Shown piece by piece: positions 37,216 to 47,311 of a DNA stretch of 64,000 nt (positions within the stretch are counted from its first letter, which is position 1; each line of letters opens with the position of its first letter). The notes under the pieces are model-generated. The model saw nothing but the letters and a program-made list of their open reading frames with translations, was not told the origin of the DNA and searched no databases. The position numbers and the translations under genes were made by a program. Source of the stretch: Halocafeteria seosinensis (Eukaryota > Sar > Bigyra > Bicosoecida); the NCBI GenBank assembly GCA_001687465.1, contig LVLI01000522.1:45661-109660 (forward strand), written 5' to 3'.

Positions 37216-40200
37216 TCATTCCTCGTCACTGGAGCTGGTCTCTCCCCATCCCGGCGCGGGCACCACCTTGGGGACCGATTTCTTTTTGGTAACCTCTTCT
37301 TTAGAATCAGTCGAAGTACTGGCGCTGCTTGGTCGTTGCTGGGCTGGCTCTCCGCTCTTTTCTTCGTGCACTGTATTTGGATATCCGTTCTCTCCCTCTT
37401 CCTCCTCTGCTTTGAGTTTGGCTAACCGTTCTTGGAGCCTTTTCTTCTTTTTCTGCCGAATTGCTGCTCTTCTTTCGGCTGCTTTCTTCGCTTCCTCTTG
37501 CGGACTGTATGCGTTTTTCGGGTTCTTGTCATCTGCAGCCTCCTCATCCCCTTCTTTCTTTTCAGCTTGTTCTTTCTCCATCGCAGCTACGTACTCAGCA
37601 GCCAATTTCTGCTGCTCAAGTTGCATCTGAAACGGTTCGTCTTCGAACTTGCTACGAATGAGCTGCTGACGGCTCTTGCACTCTGGTAGCGTCTTGCATG
37701 CTTTTCTTTTCATCTTTTCGAAGCGCTCCTTCTCTGTTTCATCTAACGTTTCCGGCCGCGCCAGTTTTCTTGCAGCCGCGTTCTTCCTCAAAAGATGGAG
37801 ATGTCGCCGTCGTCGAAACAGAAGGAAAAGTATTCCAGCCACAAAAAACGAAATAAATGCCACACCGAAACCCATTCCAGGAAGAAGGTTGTCAATAAGA
37901 TTATTTTGTCTGTCGATGTACGATTTCCAACTGGAGGCATCATCTTCGCTTACTTGCCTTTTCTCCTCCCTGATATAAAGCATTCCCAGGGTCGGTTGGA
38001 GGGTAGCATACCACCGACTTGGACCCCAGAACAGATACTCCGCATAACGAAACCGCCCCTCGACAGCTTGTCCGAAGCGAGGATCTATATCCAGGTAAGA
38101 ATCAAGTTCTTCTGTATCGGGCTTTGCTTGACCCGTCCAATCGTAGTCCCGTAGCCGAGCTTGAGCACCACATCTATGAAGGTAAGGTTGAGAAATTTTC
38201 AACGGTATGTTGCTTCGTTTGTTATCAGCTTTGGTTGGTAGAGTGTGTAATGACCTTGTACAGCCAAACTCATCTATCTGGTCTGAATCGAATGACGGGA
38301 AGCCCTCGTCCATGCTAGTTAATTCATATCTCCACAATGTGAGTCCCCCGGGACCTGTCACTGTGTTGCCACTGAAGTCGAAACGAGCAGTCCGTTCAAC
38401 TATTTTCTCCCAAACTTCTATAAACGGCGGAGGTTCTGACGTCTGCAGTTGTCTCTCTAGTCTCGGAGCAATTTGAAACCGCGTGTGGCTTCCACCTACA
38501 GAAGAAAGCTGGTCCCATAACTCGAGTTCCGATTTCCCGTTTCGTCGAACAAGTTGATCTCTCCGTGACGAGTCTTCAAGGCCTAATGTAACGGCGTCCC
38601 TAGCTATCTTGCTTCCCTTATCACGTTTCCATTTATCTACGTCATCGTCATTCGGGGGGCCTGCAGCTGGATACTGTTTGTCGAAAAGAAATTTGTATAG
38701 GTTGTCCGTTAGCCCTTCCTCAAGGAGCTTTTGAGGCGTAGTCTGCAAGAATGGACCAGAGAAACGCACGGTTTCCGAAACAACTGTTGACTTTGAAAGA
38801 GATGCGCGGAACACGAAGCGCCTGTTAAATATGTACTCTCGAGCTAAGATGTCAAACCACCAAGCCAAATCGAGGATCTGGAGGCAATGCATTTTTACTC
38901 CACGGAAGTTAATCTTCTCGCTATCATCAAGCTGCGGTCCGTTCCATCGTCCAAACTCTGCACATGCATCATTAGTTTGGTCGGCACTAAACTGACGAAT
39001 GGCTGCATCATAATCCATTATCGCTTCTTCTTTCTTGGCGATAAACCGCGAGCGCTCCGTGCTACTACCAGTCCTTTGAATCCAATGCGTCATGTTTCTC
39101 TTACGAATCAGCGCATCCTCAAGCTTGATATAAGAATTAGATCTTCGAATACTGACATTCAGCGTACGAGCTGCTGCCCAAAAGTCACTGATAAGGTCCA
39201 CTCTACCACCTCGCATTTCCTGATTTCCCCAAAACACGCGTGAAATTCGCTCTGCCCCTTCGATCTGAAGCGGTGCATGAGCCAACGGTTCACCACTAGT
39301 AAACGTCTCAAGGATAAACTTCATTTGCGTACTGTTAAATTTACTTTCGAAGTTGATCAATGGCGTGGTATCGCTGATAGCGCTTGGGTCCCCGGATTGA
39401 TATCGACTTAGCGCACAAGAGGCCTCCAACGGCATAAGAGGAAGGCTATTCGTGGGGATTCCCTGGATAGCACGGGAATTTAGGAAGGGGTTATCGACAA
39501 AACTACCTCCCCAGTTTCTCCCAGATGCCACCCGAGGGCATTCATTTCTTGCAGTCATTCCGGCTGTTTCCAGCAGCTCGTTAATCGCTGCATCTTCTCG
39601 TTCCTCTTCGAGCTTGAAAAATACAAACCCAGTGACAACCCCGTTGCCCAACTGAGCTGGGAGCACGTGAGACCACTCGTTCTCATCAAGCAACCGGTGT
39701 GTCTGGCCTTCGATAGTATACTGCTCCTCATACAGCAGCTCGGCAATGGTAACCTCCATTTCGTGTGCTTGACTGGCGGTTACTGGTTGCCCCACTTTGA
39801 AGAATTCTGCAACCCATTTTATGAATTGCTCCAATTGTCCGATGGCAACAGTCTCCGTTACTTCAGTTCCCCATCGCGGATCATTTGCGCGAATAAGTGG
39901 TTCCCATTGATTGCGGTAGTAGTTTTCTATCACCGGGACGTTTAGCGAGTCGCTCTCTTCCCAAGCCAAAGCTGCTTCTACAATGCGCCCCCAGCCCTCA
40001 AAGCTGAAACACGATATACCCGCCGAGGGGTCCCAAATCACCTTGGCCACCTCGGGATGAATGGGATTTTCCCTTACGATCTGTCTAGTAGACGGGAACA
40101 GTACCATAAATCTGGTTTTTTCTGCAACTGGTGCATCGGCCTCCCGCCACCGTTCTATCATTTCATCCCTATCTCTTCCATACGTGCTTTCAATGTTCTC

Positions 40201-41202
40201 CAGCATTCTTTCCATCGCAAATGTTCCAATGAAACGCTTTATAAAAATCGGGCCTTCTACTTGAAACTCTTTTAGTGCTTGTGCCGCAAACATAGGCACT
40301 GCCCCATCCTCGAATTGGAGTACCTCTTCGTTTCTGCGGCAGTTGAGGACAACGGTGTAGCTATTAGCGAGCATTCAGGCAGACAGAAAACGGACCTTTT
40401 CATTATTCCCTCTATTTCCCGGAAAGCAGTGTTGGGGACTGTCATTTCGCGAGTTGCGTACTCACCGGATCTCACGAGTCGACCATCGCTATGCCTCCGG
40501 GCAGTCATTCGAGTTTTGAACTCTACGATATCATCAAAATCCTTCACCTGCACGTCCTCAAACTGTAGCAACGAGAGGACCTGCATGTTATCAGAAACTG
40601 ACCTAGAGGTAAATGGCTACGTACATTTGTCGTTTCCGTATACGTGATTTTGTCCAGTACTTTAGGGACTGCTTTTTCGCCCCTAAACACACCCTCTAAG
40701 TTCTCGATAGATACCAGTTGGTAGTCGACTGCAGAGAATTTTGTAGTCAGGCTTAATTGGGCGAGGCGAATACCACTTACAACAACGTACCATCAATTTC
40801 AAGTTTGTTAGTCTCTTTAAATGCATCTGCTGTGGGAACGTCCCCTCGGTAGAATCGACTCTCTATAGTGTTCTGTGTGCTCACTTCCGTAGAAGTGGGC
40901 CCCGTGATCCCGATGAGGAAAAATACGGCGGCAATACCAAGGAAGATTGCAGCGAAAATCGCGTAAAACTTCCGTAAATTAAAATGCTTTTCCAGGAAAT
41001 TTTCAATTGGAGAGAGACATCCAAAGATAAGGTTACCTGTTGAATGTGCACAGGAAGCAGCCGTGTCTTTCCAAGTCGGTACTTTCACCTGCGAACTCTT
41101 GTACACGTTCTCCGGTGCTACCTGCCCTGTCTTCCTTCTGTCCTGTAGCTTCTTCTTAGCCTGATTCACTTTTGACTTAGTAGGCGGTAGGTGTGGAGGC
41201 AT
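37216..41202 (-). CDS. membrane protein with two transmembrane segments and large lumenal/extracellular domain
   Basis: Four exons (41202-40791, 40728-40625, 40562-40396, 40333-37216; introns all 62 nt) give 1266 aa. A basic N-terminus precedes one membrane helix (about aa 80-100, AIFAAIFLGIAAVFFLIGI). About 900 residues of soluble domain follow, then a second helix (GVAFISFFVAGILFLLF) with RRRR after it and a charged cytosolic coiled-coil tail. The two-helix topology, the DIDPRFGQAVEGRFRYAEY segment and an EE pair before the second helix recall the CD36/LIMP-2 scavenger-receptor family, but the ectodomain is twice as long and other hallmarks are not seen, so this is only a hint. The last junction uses a GTCCGT donor; it was chosen because it alone gives matching phase and a normal intron length. 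Confidence 0.75.
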
Positions 41203-41364
41203 CGTAATCCCAGGGGTCTAATGACGCATGCTCCCCGTGTCAACAACGTCCATACACCCCAGTGTTTAATGCTCAGATCCCTACACTCCTACAGCACTAT
41301 TGTCAATGCGGAAATGTTTTCGACTCAATATGGTTCCTTCGATACATAATAATGACAGCATACA

Positions 41365-41682
41365 GTGAATGATAACGCCGCGGCAGCCGCCGTGCTGAAT
41401 GGAGGTAAACCGTTGGGCCGGGAAGTCCTCGAGAACTTCAAGCGGGTTCTCGCTACGGGACTTCTGACAACGCGGAGTCACCTTCAGGAACCCATGGTAT
41501 TGTGGAGCATGGTAGCACTACTGGGAGGGAGGAGTGAAGTGTATGTACTAAGTGTGAGGGATACGGCGAGGCAAGTGTCGTCGGACTTAGAGGTGGACAA
41601 TGGAGTTTCACGGAAGTACCTGAAGATCGCTTGGAATTATGATTGGCGTCTTTTGTCAGACAAGAACTCTTGGTGCTTATAA
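41365..41682 (+). CDS. possible small protein of 105 residues
   Basis: An ATG-initiated frame of 105 codons starts 163 bp from the divergent two-membrane-segment gene. Its composition is protein-like, with an amphipathic start (AAAAAVLNGGKPLGREVLENF) and a hydrophobic middle (EPMVLWSMVALLGG). It overlaps the first 44 bp of TrmB in another frame, which argues against it or suggests a uORF or alternative 5' exon of TrmB. I do not recognise the sequence. Confidence 0.2.
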   Translation: MNDNAAAAAVLNGGKPLGREVLENFKRVLATGLLTTRSHLQEPMVLWSMVALLGGRSEVYVLSVRDTARQVSSDLEVDNGVSRKYLKIAWNYDWRLLSDKNSWCL

Positions 41683-42440
41683 GACGCCTTCATTGATACG
41701 AAGATACGCAAATGTTAGCCAGAAGTGGAGGGTCCCCGGAAAGAGGGCGTTTCGACAACATGCAAACCCTCTGTCCCTGAGGTTCACGAAGCCCATTGAG
41801 CCACTGCCGTGGGACGAGATTTACAGTTCTCCGAAGAAGCCATTCCATTTGGACATCGGGTACGTGTTGGGTTGGTGTGTTTTCTGGACTGGACCGTTGT
41901 TGTGAGCGGAACGAATTTCGCAGGTGTGCTAGTGGGGAGACTGTCTGCGAACTAGCTCTTCAAAACCCCGAGTGGAATTACCTCGGCGTTGATGTTCGCC
42001 AAACCGTGATTCAGAGTGCGAAAAGGAATAGGGAAAAGGTTCCCTACTCAAATGTGTACTTCTTGAACGCCAATTTACAGTATAATGCAAACAGCATTCT
42101 GGGTACATTGCCTGGTCCACTAAGTGTTGTAACAATGTTTCATCCGGATCCCTGGTTCAAGAAGAGACACAGGAAACGAAGGTATAGCGGCAAATTGTAC
42201 AACTATTAGGCATTGCATGGAAGGAAAGACTATTCCTTTTTGGTTTGGTGCAGATTGATTACGGCAGAGTTTCTTAACCTCTTGTGTCATTACGTTTCGA
42301 GTGGAGCGAAGGTACACATTCAGACAGATGTACCGGAACTGTACGAAGATATATGTGATCAAATCTCCAAAGCCACATCGAAGCTGAAGCGGCATGAAGA
42401 ACCGTCGAGGAACCCATTTGGTGTTCGGTACGCATATTGA
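41639..42440 (+). CDS. trmB: tRNA (guanine-46-N7)-methyltransferase, bacterial/plastid type
   Basis: Three exons (41639-41859, 41924-42181, 42254-42440; introns 64 and 72 nt) give 221 aa. The enzyme makes m7G46 in the variable loop of tRNAs using SAM. The family segment RQHANPLS precedes motif I, LDIGCASGETVCELA, which is created only by splicing exon 1 to exon 2. The substrate-binding motif HPDPWFKKRHRKRR and the RLITAEFL segment follow, with TDVPELYED near the end. The length and the RQHxNPLS segment fit single-subunit TrmB of bacteria and plastids. The first 30 residues (Arg, Ser and Thr-rich, few acidic) could be an organelle-targeting peptide. Convergent with the WW gene, 142 bp away. 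Confidence 0.88.
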
Positions 42441-42582
42441 GGTATTCTGCTGGCTCCTCTCCTTCTGACTTTCGTTGGTGGCTACACGCAGAACGCCGAG
42501 GGAAGAGTATTGTATTAACAAGGGGATGGACATTTACAGGGTGCTACTAGAGTATGAATAGCATTGGCTCTAGAGTCAGAAA

Positions 42583-43437
42583 TTATTCGGGAGGATCCCA
42601 GCGTGTTTCGCCAGTGGTCGGGTTAAAGTAGTAGGTGCTCCCCGTGTTCTCATCAGTAACCGGTTGCCATGCAGATCCGTTCTCAGCAGCCTCCACAACG
42701 TCTTGTTTCCCCGCTATGGGTTGCATCGCCGAGTTGGTGGCAACTGTAAAGGCCGTCGGCAAATAGGATATTAGTTTTGCGAATATATCCTCGTACGAGT
42801 ACAAGCACTTACATGCCGCTGCCTTGGAACCGATTTTTTCGGCTTTCCTCATCTGTATGAACTTTCGAGCTCTAGCAGCCAACTTTTCTTCCACAGTTTG
42901 CGGCTCTTCTGCCTGTTTTTTCTGATTTGCCATTGTTGTTCTCCTCCTTCGCGCGGCCTGCACCACAAGTTTCACAAAGATTTATTGTTGCCCCCTGAAG
43001 ACTAGCCGTGCGGATACACGTACAGCTTGCGGCGACTCATCTCCATCTTCTATCGGTGTTTCTTCCTGTGCTCCTCCCTCTTCTTCTGTGGGCCATCCAG
43101 GTGGTGGATCCCTGTACAATTTGTGGAGCATAAAAACGGTGCTGCGTGCGGAGCGATCAATGTTCCAAGCGGGTGGCTAGCGTCCTTACCATTGTGTTAC
43201 CTCCGTGACAGCATTATAATAAAATTTCGCCCCTGAATCTGGATCTATGGCCTCGGCCCAGTTTTCAAGGTTATCGGCCGCATCTACTTCTACATCTTCT
43301 GGAGCAGCCTCCTCGCCTTCAGGTTCTGGGCCCAACTCTTCCGGTCTCTCCCATTGCGTGACGCCCGTTTCCGGGTTGAAATAGAAATGCGCTCCACTAT
43401 CTGGGTCCTCATGGACCTCCCATGGCGTGTCTTCCAT
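42583..43437 (-). CDS. small protein with three WW domains
   Basis: Four exons (43437-43190, 43111-43024, 42957-42813, 42743-42583; introns 78, 66 and 69 nt) give 213 aa. WW domains bind proline-rich peptides. WW1 lies near aa 5-35 (PWEVHEDPDSGAHFYFNPET), WW2 near aa 62-92 (NWAEAIDPDSGAKFYYN; its second Trp codon is split by intron 1 and followed by PPPGWP) and WW3 at the C-terminus, ending RWDPPE two residues from its last Pro. A basic helical linker (ARRRRTTMANQKKQ) separates WW2 and WW3. Acidic linkers surround WW1. The family is not recognised; splicing factors such as Prp40 carry paired WW domains but also FF domains, absent here. The ATG at 43437 is the first in frame. Confidence 0.8.
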
Positions 43438-44374
43438 GATATGTGTCAATCTGACGGCGTATCCTGATACAAAAACCCTTTATTTGAGTCCGAAAAAGCC
43501 ACGTTTCTTTGCTGCACAAGACATCCACTGACGTCTGAGGCGCTCTATTCAGATCTTGTTTCGTCCCCACAGCAACCACACGCTGCGTAAATATATGCTA
43601 TCTGTATACCACCAAAAAGCAGGGCGTGAATATGAAGTATACGGGCTGGGAGAAAGGGAAAAACGAAAGGACGTCTTTCTTAGTCCGTTGATTTGTTCTT
43701 TACCTTGTCCTGGATGAGAGACGCTCGTCCCTCTCAGTTCCTAGTTCCTCCTACAAGGTCAAAAAGGAGCAGTTTTCTATATGCCAAAACACTAATGGCC
43801 CATCTAGACAACCAGGATCGGATGGACTGGCAGTGGATAGGATATACCCGATGAATAAGGAGGTTGTGAAAAGATTGTCGTGTTCGAGCAGACCGCACCA
43901 ACAGTTGTTGGCAACTTGTTGCGACAGGGACTCCCGAGGAAGTTTTTGATTATAGGCTCTAGAGGAGGACGTGTACGAAATCATTACTCGAAGTCAATGG
44001 ATGTAAATGTATTGAAAACATCGCATCGGAGTGAAAATATTCGAAAGAATTTGTCTCCAGACCTTATCCAACTGCCAAGATTCTGAACTAAGAATCTCAT
44101 TGGACGGAATTGTGCTCCTCAGATCCCGGAGCCAGTGCAACGCAAATTGATCGGCATGCGATTTCGAATATCTGCATAACTTCGACCGTGTTGCTAACAG
44201 CTTGCTGTACGTTCTCCGTCCGGCTGCGTCGGGCCCTGATTCTCCTGCCAGAGACTCCTGGTTCTTGGGGCTCTTTGTTTTGCCCTCTCAGCTCCCCTTG
44301 CAAGCAAAACATGTACACAGTATTTTTTTTTACTCCCCATGTAAATCTGCTCGGATTCCTTAAGCGTCTTTGTT
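43438..44374. other. gene-poor stretch between WW and UBL3 genes
   Basis: This 937-bp region between two minus-strand genes has only short, unrelated open frames. The sequence just before the WW start codon could include an upstream untranslated exon (a possible acceptor at 43464). I searched for tRNA box elements and common snRNA starts by eye and saw none. Confidence 0.35.
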
Positions 44375-44860
44375 TCACAGGATGTTACACTTCTTGGAAC
44401 CTGGTTTGCCATGTACGACTGCAGAAAAGGTAGAATCTCCAGAAGAGCTAAACCAGCATGTCTGAATTGCACAGAGACAATCCATTCTTACATTCAACTC
44501 CTTCTTTTGATAACATGACATGTATCGGGGTAGGGTGCGCAAACGTCGGTAGATTGAATTCTGCACACCATCCTCACACATTAGCGACGGAACCACGTCA
44601 GGTGTTCAAAGTGTGAATGGTGTTCATCCATTCGACTGCCTACCTTTCAGTTTGCTTTCATCAGGGGATAAGCGTTTTCCCATGGAGACGAGTCGTACAT
44701 CACCAGGTCCTCTTAGAGCCTTGTATTCATCGGGGGCATCTTCAAATGCCATTTTCTTCAAGTCCCCTATTTTGGTGGTGGCATTGACGGTATGGCTCCT
44801 CTTCTGGCGATTTTCATGGTTCGCATACTTGAACGATATATCTATTGTCATCGTAGTCAT
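44375..44860 (-). CDS. membrane-anchored ubiquitin-fold protein (UBL3/MUB-like), CAAX-terminated
   Basis: Three exons (44860-44644, 44560-44492, 44418-44375; introns 83 and 73 nt) give 109 aa. UBL3/MUB proteins have a ubiquitin fold and a lipid anchor, and in plants recruit ubiquitin-conjugating enzymes to the plasma membrane; in animals UBL3 directs cargo to exosomes. Exon 1 gives the first beta strands and helix (ISFKYANH, TTKIGDLKKMAFED, VRLVSMGKRLSPDES). The 69-nt middle exon adds FNLPTFAHPTPIHVMLS, matching the UBL3 strand with PxxIHV. The last exon is 44 nt and ends KKCNIL, a geranylgeranyl-type CAAX box with a basic stretch. All phases close. The length fits the family (about 117 aa). 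Confidence 0.88.
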
Positions 44861-45414
44861 CTACTGTCTTCCTAGAAAGCTAGATACGTGTTATTCTCTT
44901 ATGTTCCTTCCAGCGCCAATCTGGTTTCGCCGGATATCCCGTCGATATCTCGGTTTGCACTAGGGAGAAGGAAGTAAGAGCTCGTATCCAAGTCACCCAC
45001 TATCCTCGCGTAGATGATGAGGGTCAAGGGTGATCTGGAAACAAACTGTCGTGTAAACAGCGTCAAAATCCATGAAGGACTCCAGCAGTGTTATCTTCCT
45101 GGGGCTTTTGCAAGCCTTAAAGTATTGTGCCTTCTACTGCTAGAAGGCTGATTTCCCATTTCTATGCACTATTAGACGCACAGGGAGGTATAATACTATC
45201 CCATTTAGTCAATACTTTGCGTACGACAGCGATAAGCAGAGTTTTATTTACTTCACCTACAACAAAACAATCATTTCGTCGACCCAGATACGGCATCTAT
45301 CCGTATCGTGCTCGCCAATGACGAGTTTTCTGAAGCTTAGATACGAATGAAACGATTAATTTCCAGGTGATTGATGTTGTGCATAGAGGTCGTTTTTGTT
45401 GAATTGAGAACGAA
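44861..45414. promoter_or_regulatory. shared upstream region of UBL3 and PCGF-like genes
   Basis: These 554 bp lie between divergent start codons, so they should hold both promoters. I see no TATA box, repeat or extra exon. A short plus-strand frame (45127-45321) shows no protein-like features. Confidence 0.4.
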
Positions 45415-46926
45415 ATGACGGAGGAAGCGACTCCAGCTTGGGTTCCTCCCCAAGCCCAGGAACCCTCTGTATCAGGTCCTTCAGCTTTATTTGGCTCTTT
45501 CACCAAGAATATGGCTAAGATAGCGCCTCCAATCAAAGCCGTAGCTGCAGCCTCGTCGATTGGATCCGGGGAATCGTCCAATAAACGCCCACGGGTTCCG
45601 GAAAACAGTGACCAGCCACTCGCTTCCCAAGGAAATAAGGCTTCCAAAGCAGATACAGGACGTTCTTCGACTGAAGCAGTTTCGTTACATGATACAGTTC
45701 ACTCCTCGTTCAACGCTACCAGTAATACTGTGAAATCCGGGAACGATTCACAAGGGCAGGAGTCCCAGGAAGGCAACACAAAGGAAACTCCAAGCTCCAG
45801 CAGTGGTGATGGTGAAGGCAATGCAGATTCTGCTGGAAATACCAGGAATACGGAGCAACATGATCCCAACACGGGTGGAAACACTGGCGAGGATGGAAAT
45901 GATGGGGACAATAATGATAAGGACGATAATGGCAGTGGGGAGGAAAGTGGAAGCGAAGAGTCGGAAGAGGGCAATGTGGAGATTTCTTTGAATGAATTGA
46001 ATAAGCAGCTTGTTTGTCCCTTATGTAACCACTATTTCCGTGATGCTCATACAGTGCCAGATTGCCTACATACATGTAAGTTCTTTGCAAAGGCGGATGT
46101 GTCATTGCCTGTTTACTGTCTCGGAGGAAACTTGCTGCAGTTTGTAAGATATGCATTGTCCATTATTGTGCCATCATCAACGCTGCTTGCCCACTGTGCG
46201 AAGTTCCAATTGGAGATCCCACGGCTATTGTCAAGTAGGTTTTGCGTAAGCCTTGTAGCTTAAAACCACTGCCAACAATCTACCGCTTTCTCAACCGCAG
46301 ACCTGATACTGTGATTCAGGGATTGGTAGATACTGTTCTGGGTTCTGACTCAATGCAGCCACATGTTGGTTCGTATTCAGGAACGCAAGAGGAAAGCGAG
46401 AGCAAAGCGCCAAGCGCATCTGAGGCAAACGGGAACGAGGGCAAACTAAAAACCGAACCCACTAACACGGCAAAAGTAGGGACGATGAAGTCGCTGAGGG
46501 ACTATGGACAAAAGCCCATGCAGTATATTTGTATGAAATTGGAACCTGCTGACAAGTCTTCCCCACAGCTCTCTAGGCCGTTTCTACGTACAGTTGGTAA
46601 GTGTCTATTGCCGATTTCACGGATCTTGACGTACTGTTTTGACTTCAGTGCTTCCCGTCCTGTTCAGGTTCCTTAACAGTAAGAGGACTGCTCCAATACG
46701 TTGCTCATCAGTTAAACGTGTCTCAAGAGAGTGTAAGCTAGGATGCTTTCTGTGTAAACTATATTAGCAATCCCGAGCATTACGTTGCTCTCGTTCCTAG
46801 CAGGTAGAGCTATTTTGTCGTGAAATGCCACTTCGGGGCAAGGAGCACCAGTTGCTTTTTGTGTCCAGAACAATGTGGAGAGCAAAGAAGGCCGACATGG
46901 TGCTGCAATACGAGGTGAAAAACTAA
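45415..46926 (+). CDS. PCGF/DRIP-like RING finger protein with RAWUL domain
   Basis: Five exons (45415-46075, 46141-46234, 46301-46596, 46668-46732, 46804-46926; introns 65, 66, 71 and 71 nt) give 412 aa. The N-terminal 195 residues are disordered and rich in Ser, Gly, Asn, Asp and Glu. The RING spans exons 1 and 2: CPLCNHYFRDA, CLHTFCKICIV, then CPLCEVPIG, followed after the next junction by PDTVIQGLVDTVLG, which matches the segment after the RING of PCGF/Polycomb proteins. The C-terminus, built from exons 3-5, is a RAWUL (ubiquitin-like) domain (SLTVRGLLQYVAHQL, ELFCREMPLRGKEHQLL, WRAKKADMVLQYEV). PCGF proteins pair with RING1 in PRC1 to ubiquitinate histone H2A; plant DRIP proteins share this layout. 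Which role applies is unknown. Confidence 0.85.
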
Positions 46927-47311
46927 AGTCGTATTCTGAATTTGGGAAGATGAAACTTGACTTCAGAAGCTGAAATTTACTTTTTCCTACATATCAAATG
47001 GTAGCCACTCAATCCTTCAGTTTCTGCAAATAGTATGTTGTATAATTCACTTTGGCCTATAAAAAGTATCGATGCATCTTAAACGATCCACATTCTTGCG
47101 GCTCCTTCGTCTCGGTTCCTTCGGAAAAATCTGTTTGCGAGAGTGAACGAAATGTTTGACGTCCATTCTGACACCTGCCAGGTCTCCCTGCATCACCTTC
47201 CTCAAGAGTGTGTTATTGTCCACACATTCCCAGAAAAGAGCGTTTGAGAGCACCCAAAGTGTTCTTTTGGTTCCTTACTCTTGTATATTGTAGGAATAAA
47301 CAACTAATAAG
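46927..47311. promoter_or_regulatory. upstream region of RPL5
   Basis: These 385 bp lie between the PCGF-like stop codon and the RPL5 ATG, same strand. A TATA-like tataaaaag occurs at 47058-47066, about 250 bp before the ATG. Nothing else is recognisable. Confidence 0.35.

Noticed and set aside
40334-40465. 132-nt intron with GTGAGT donor in the same gene
   Set aside because: Phases do not match at its CAG acceptor; the GTCCGT donor 69 nt further on gives correct phase and a 62-nt intron.
40581-40624. 44-nt intron in the two-helix membrane protein gene
   Set aside because: The next CAG gives 62 nt in the same phase, equal to the other introns of that gene.
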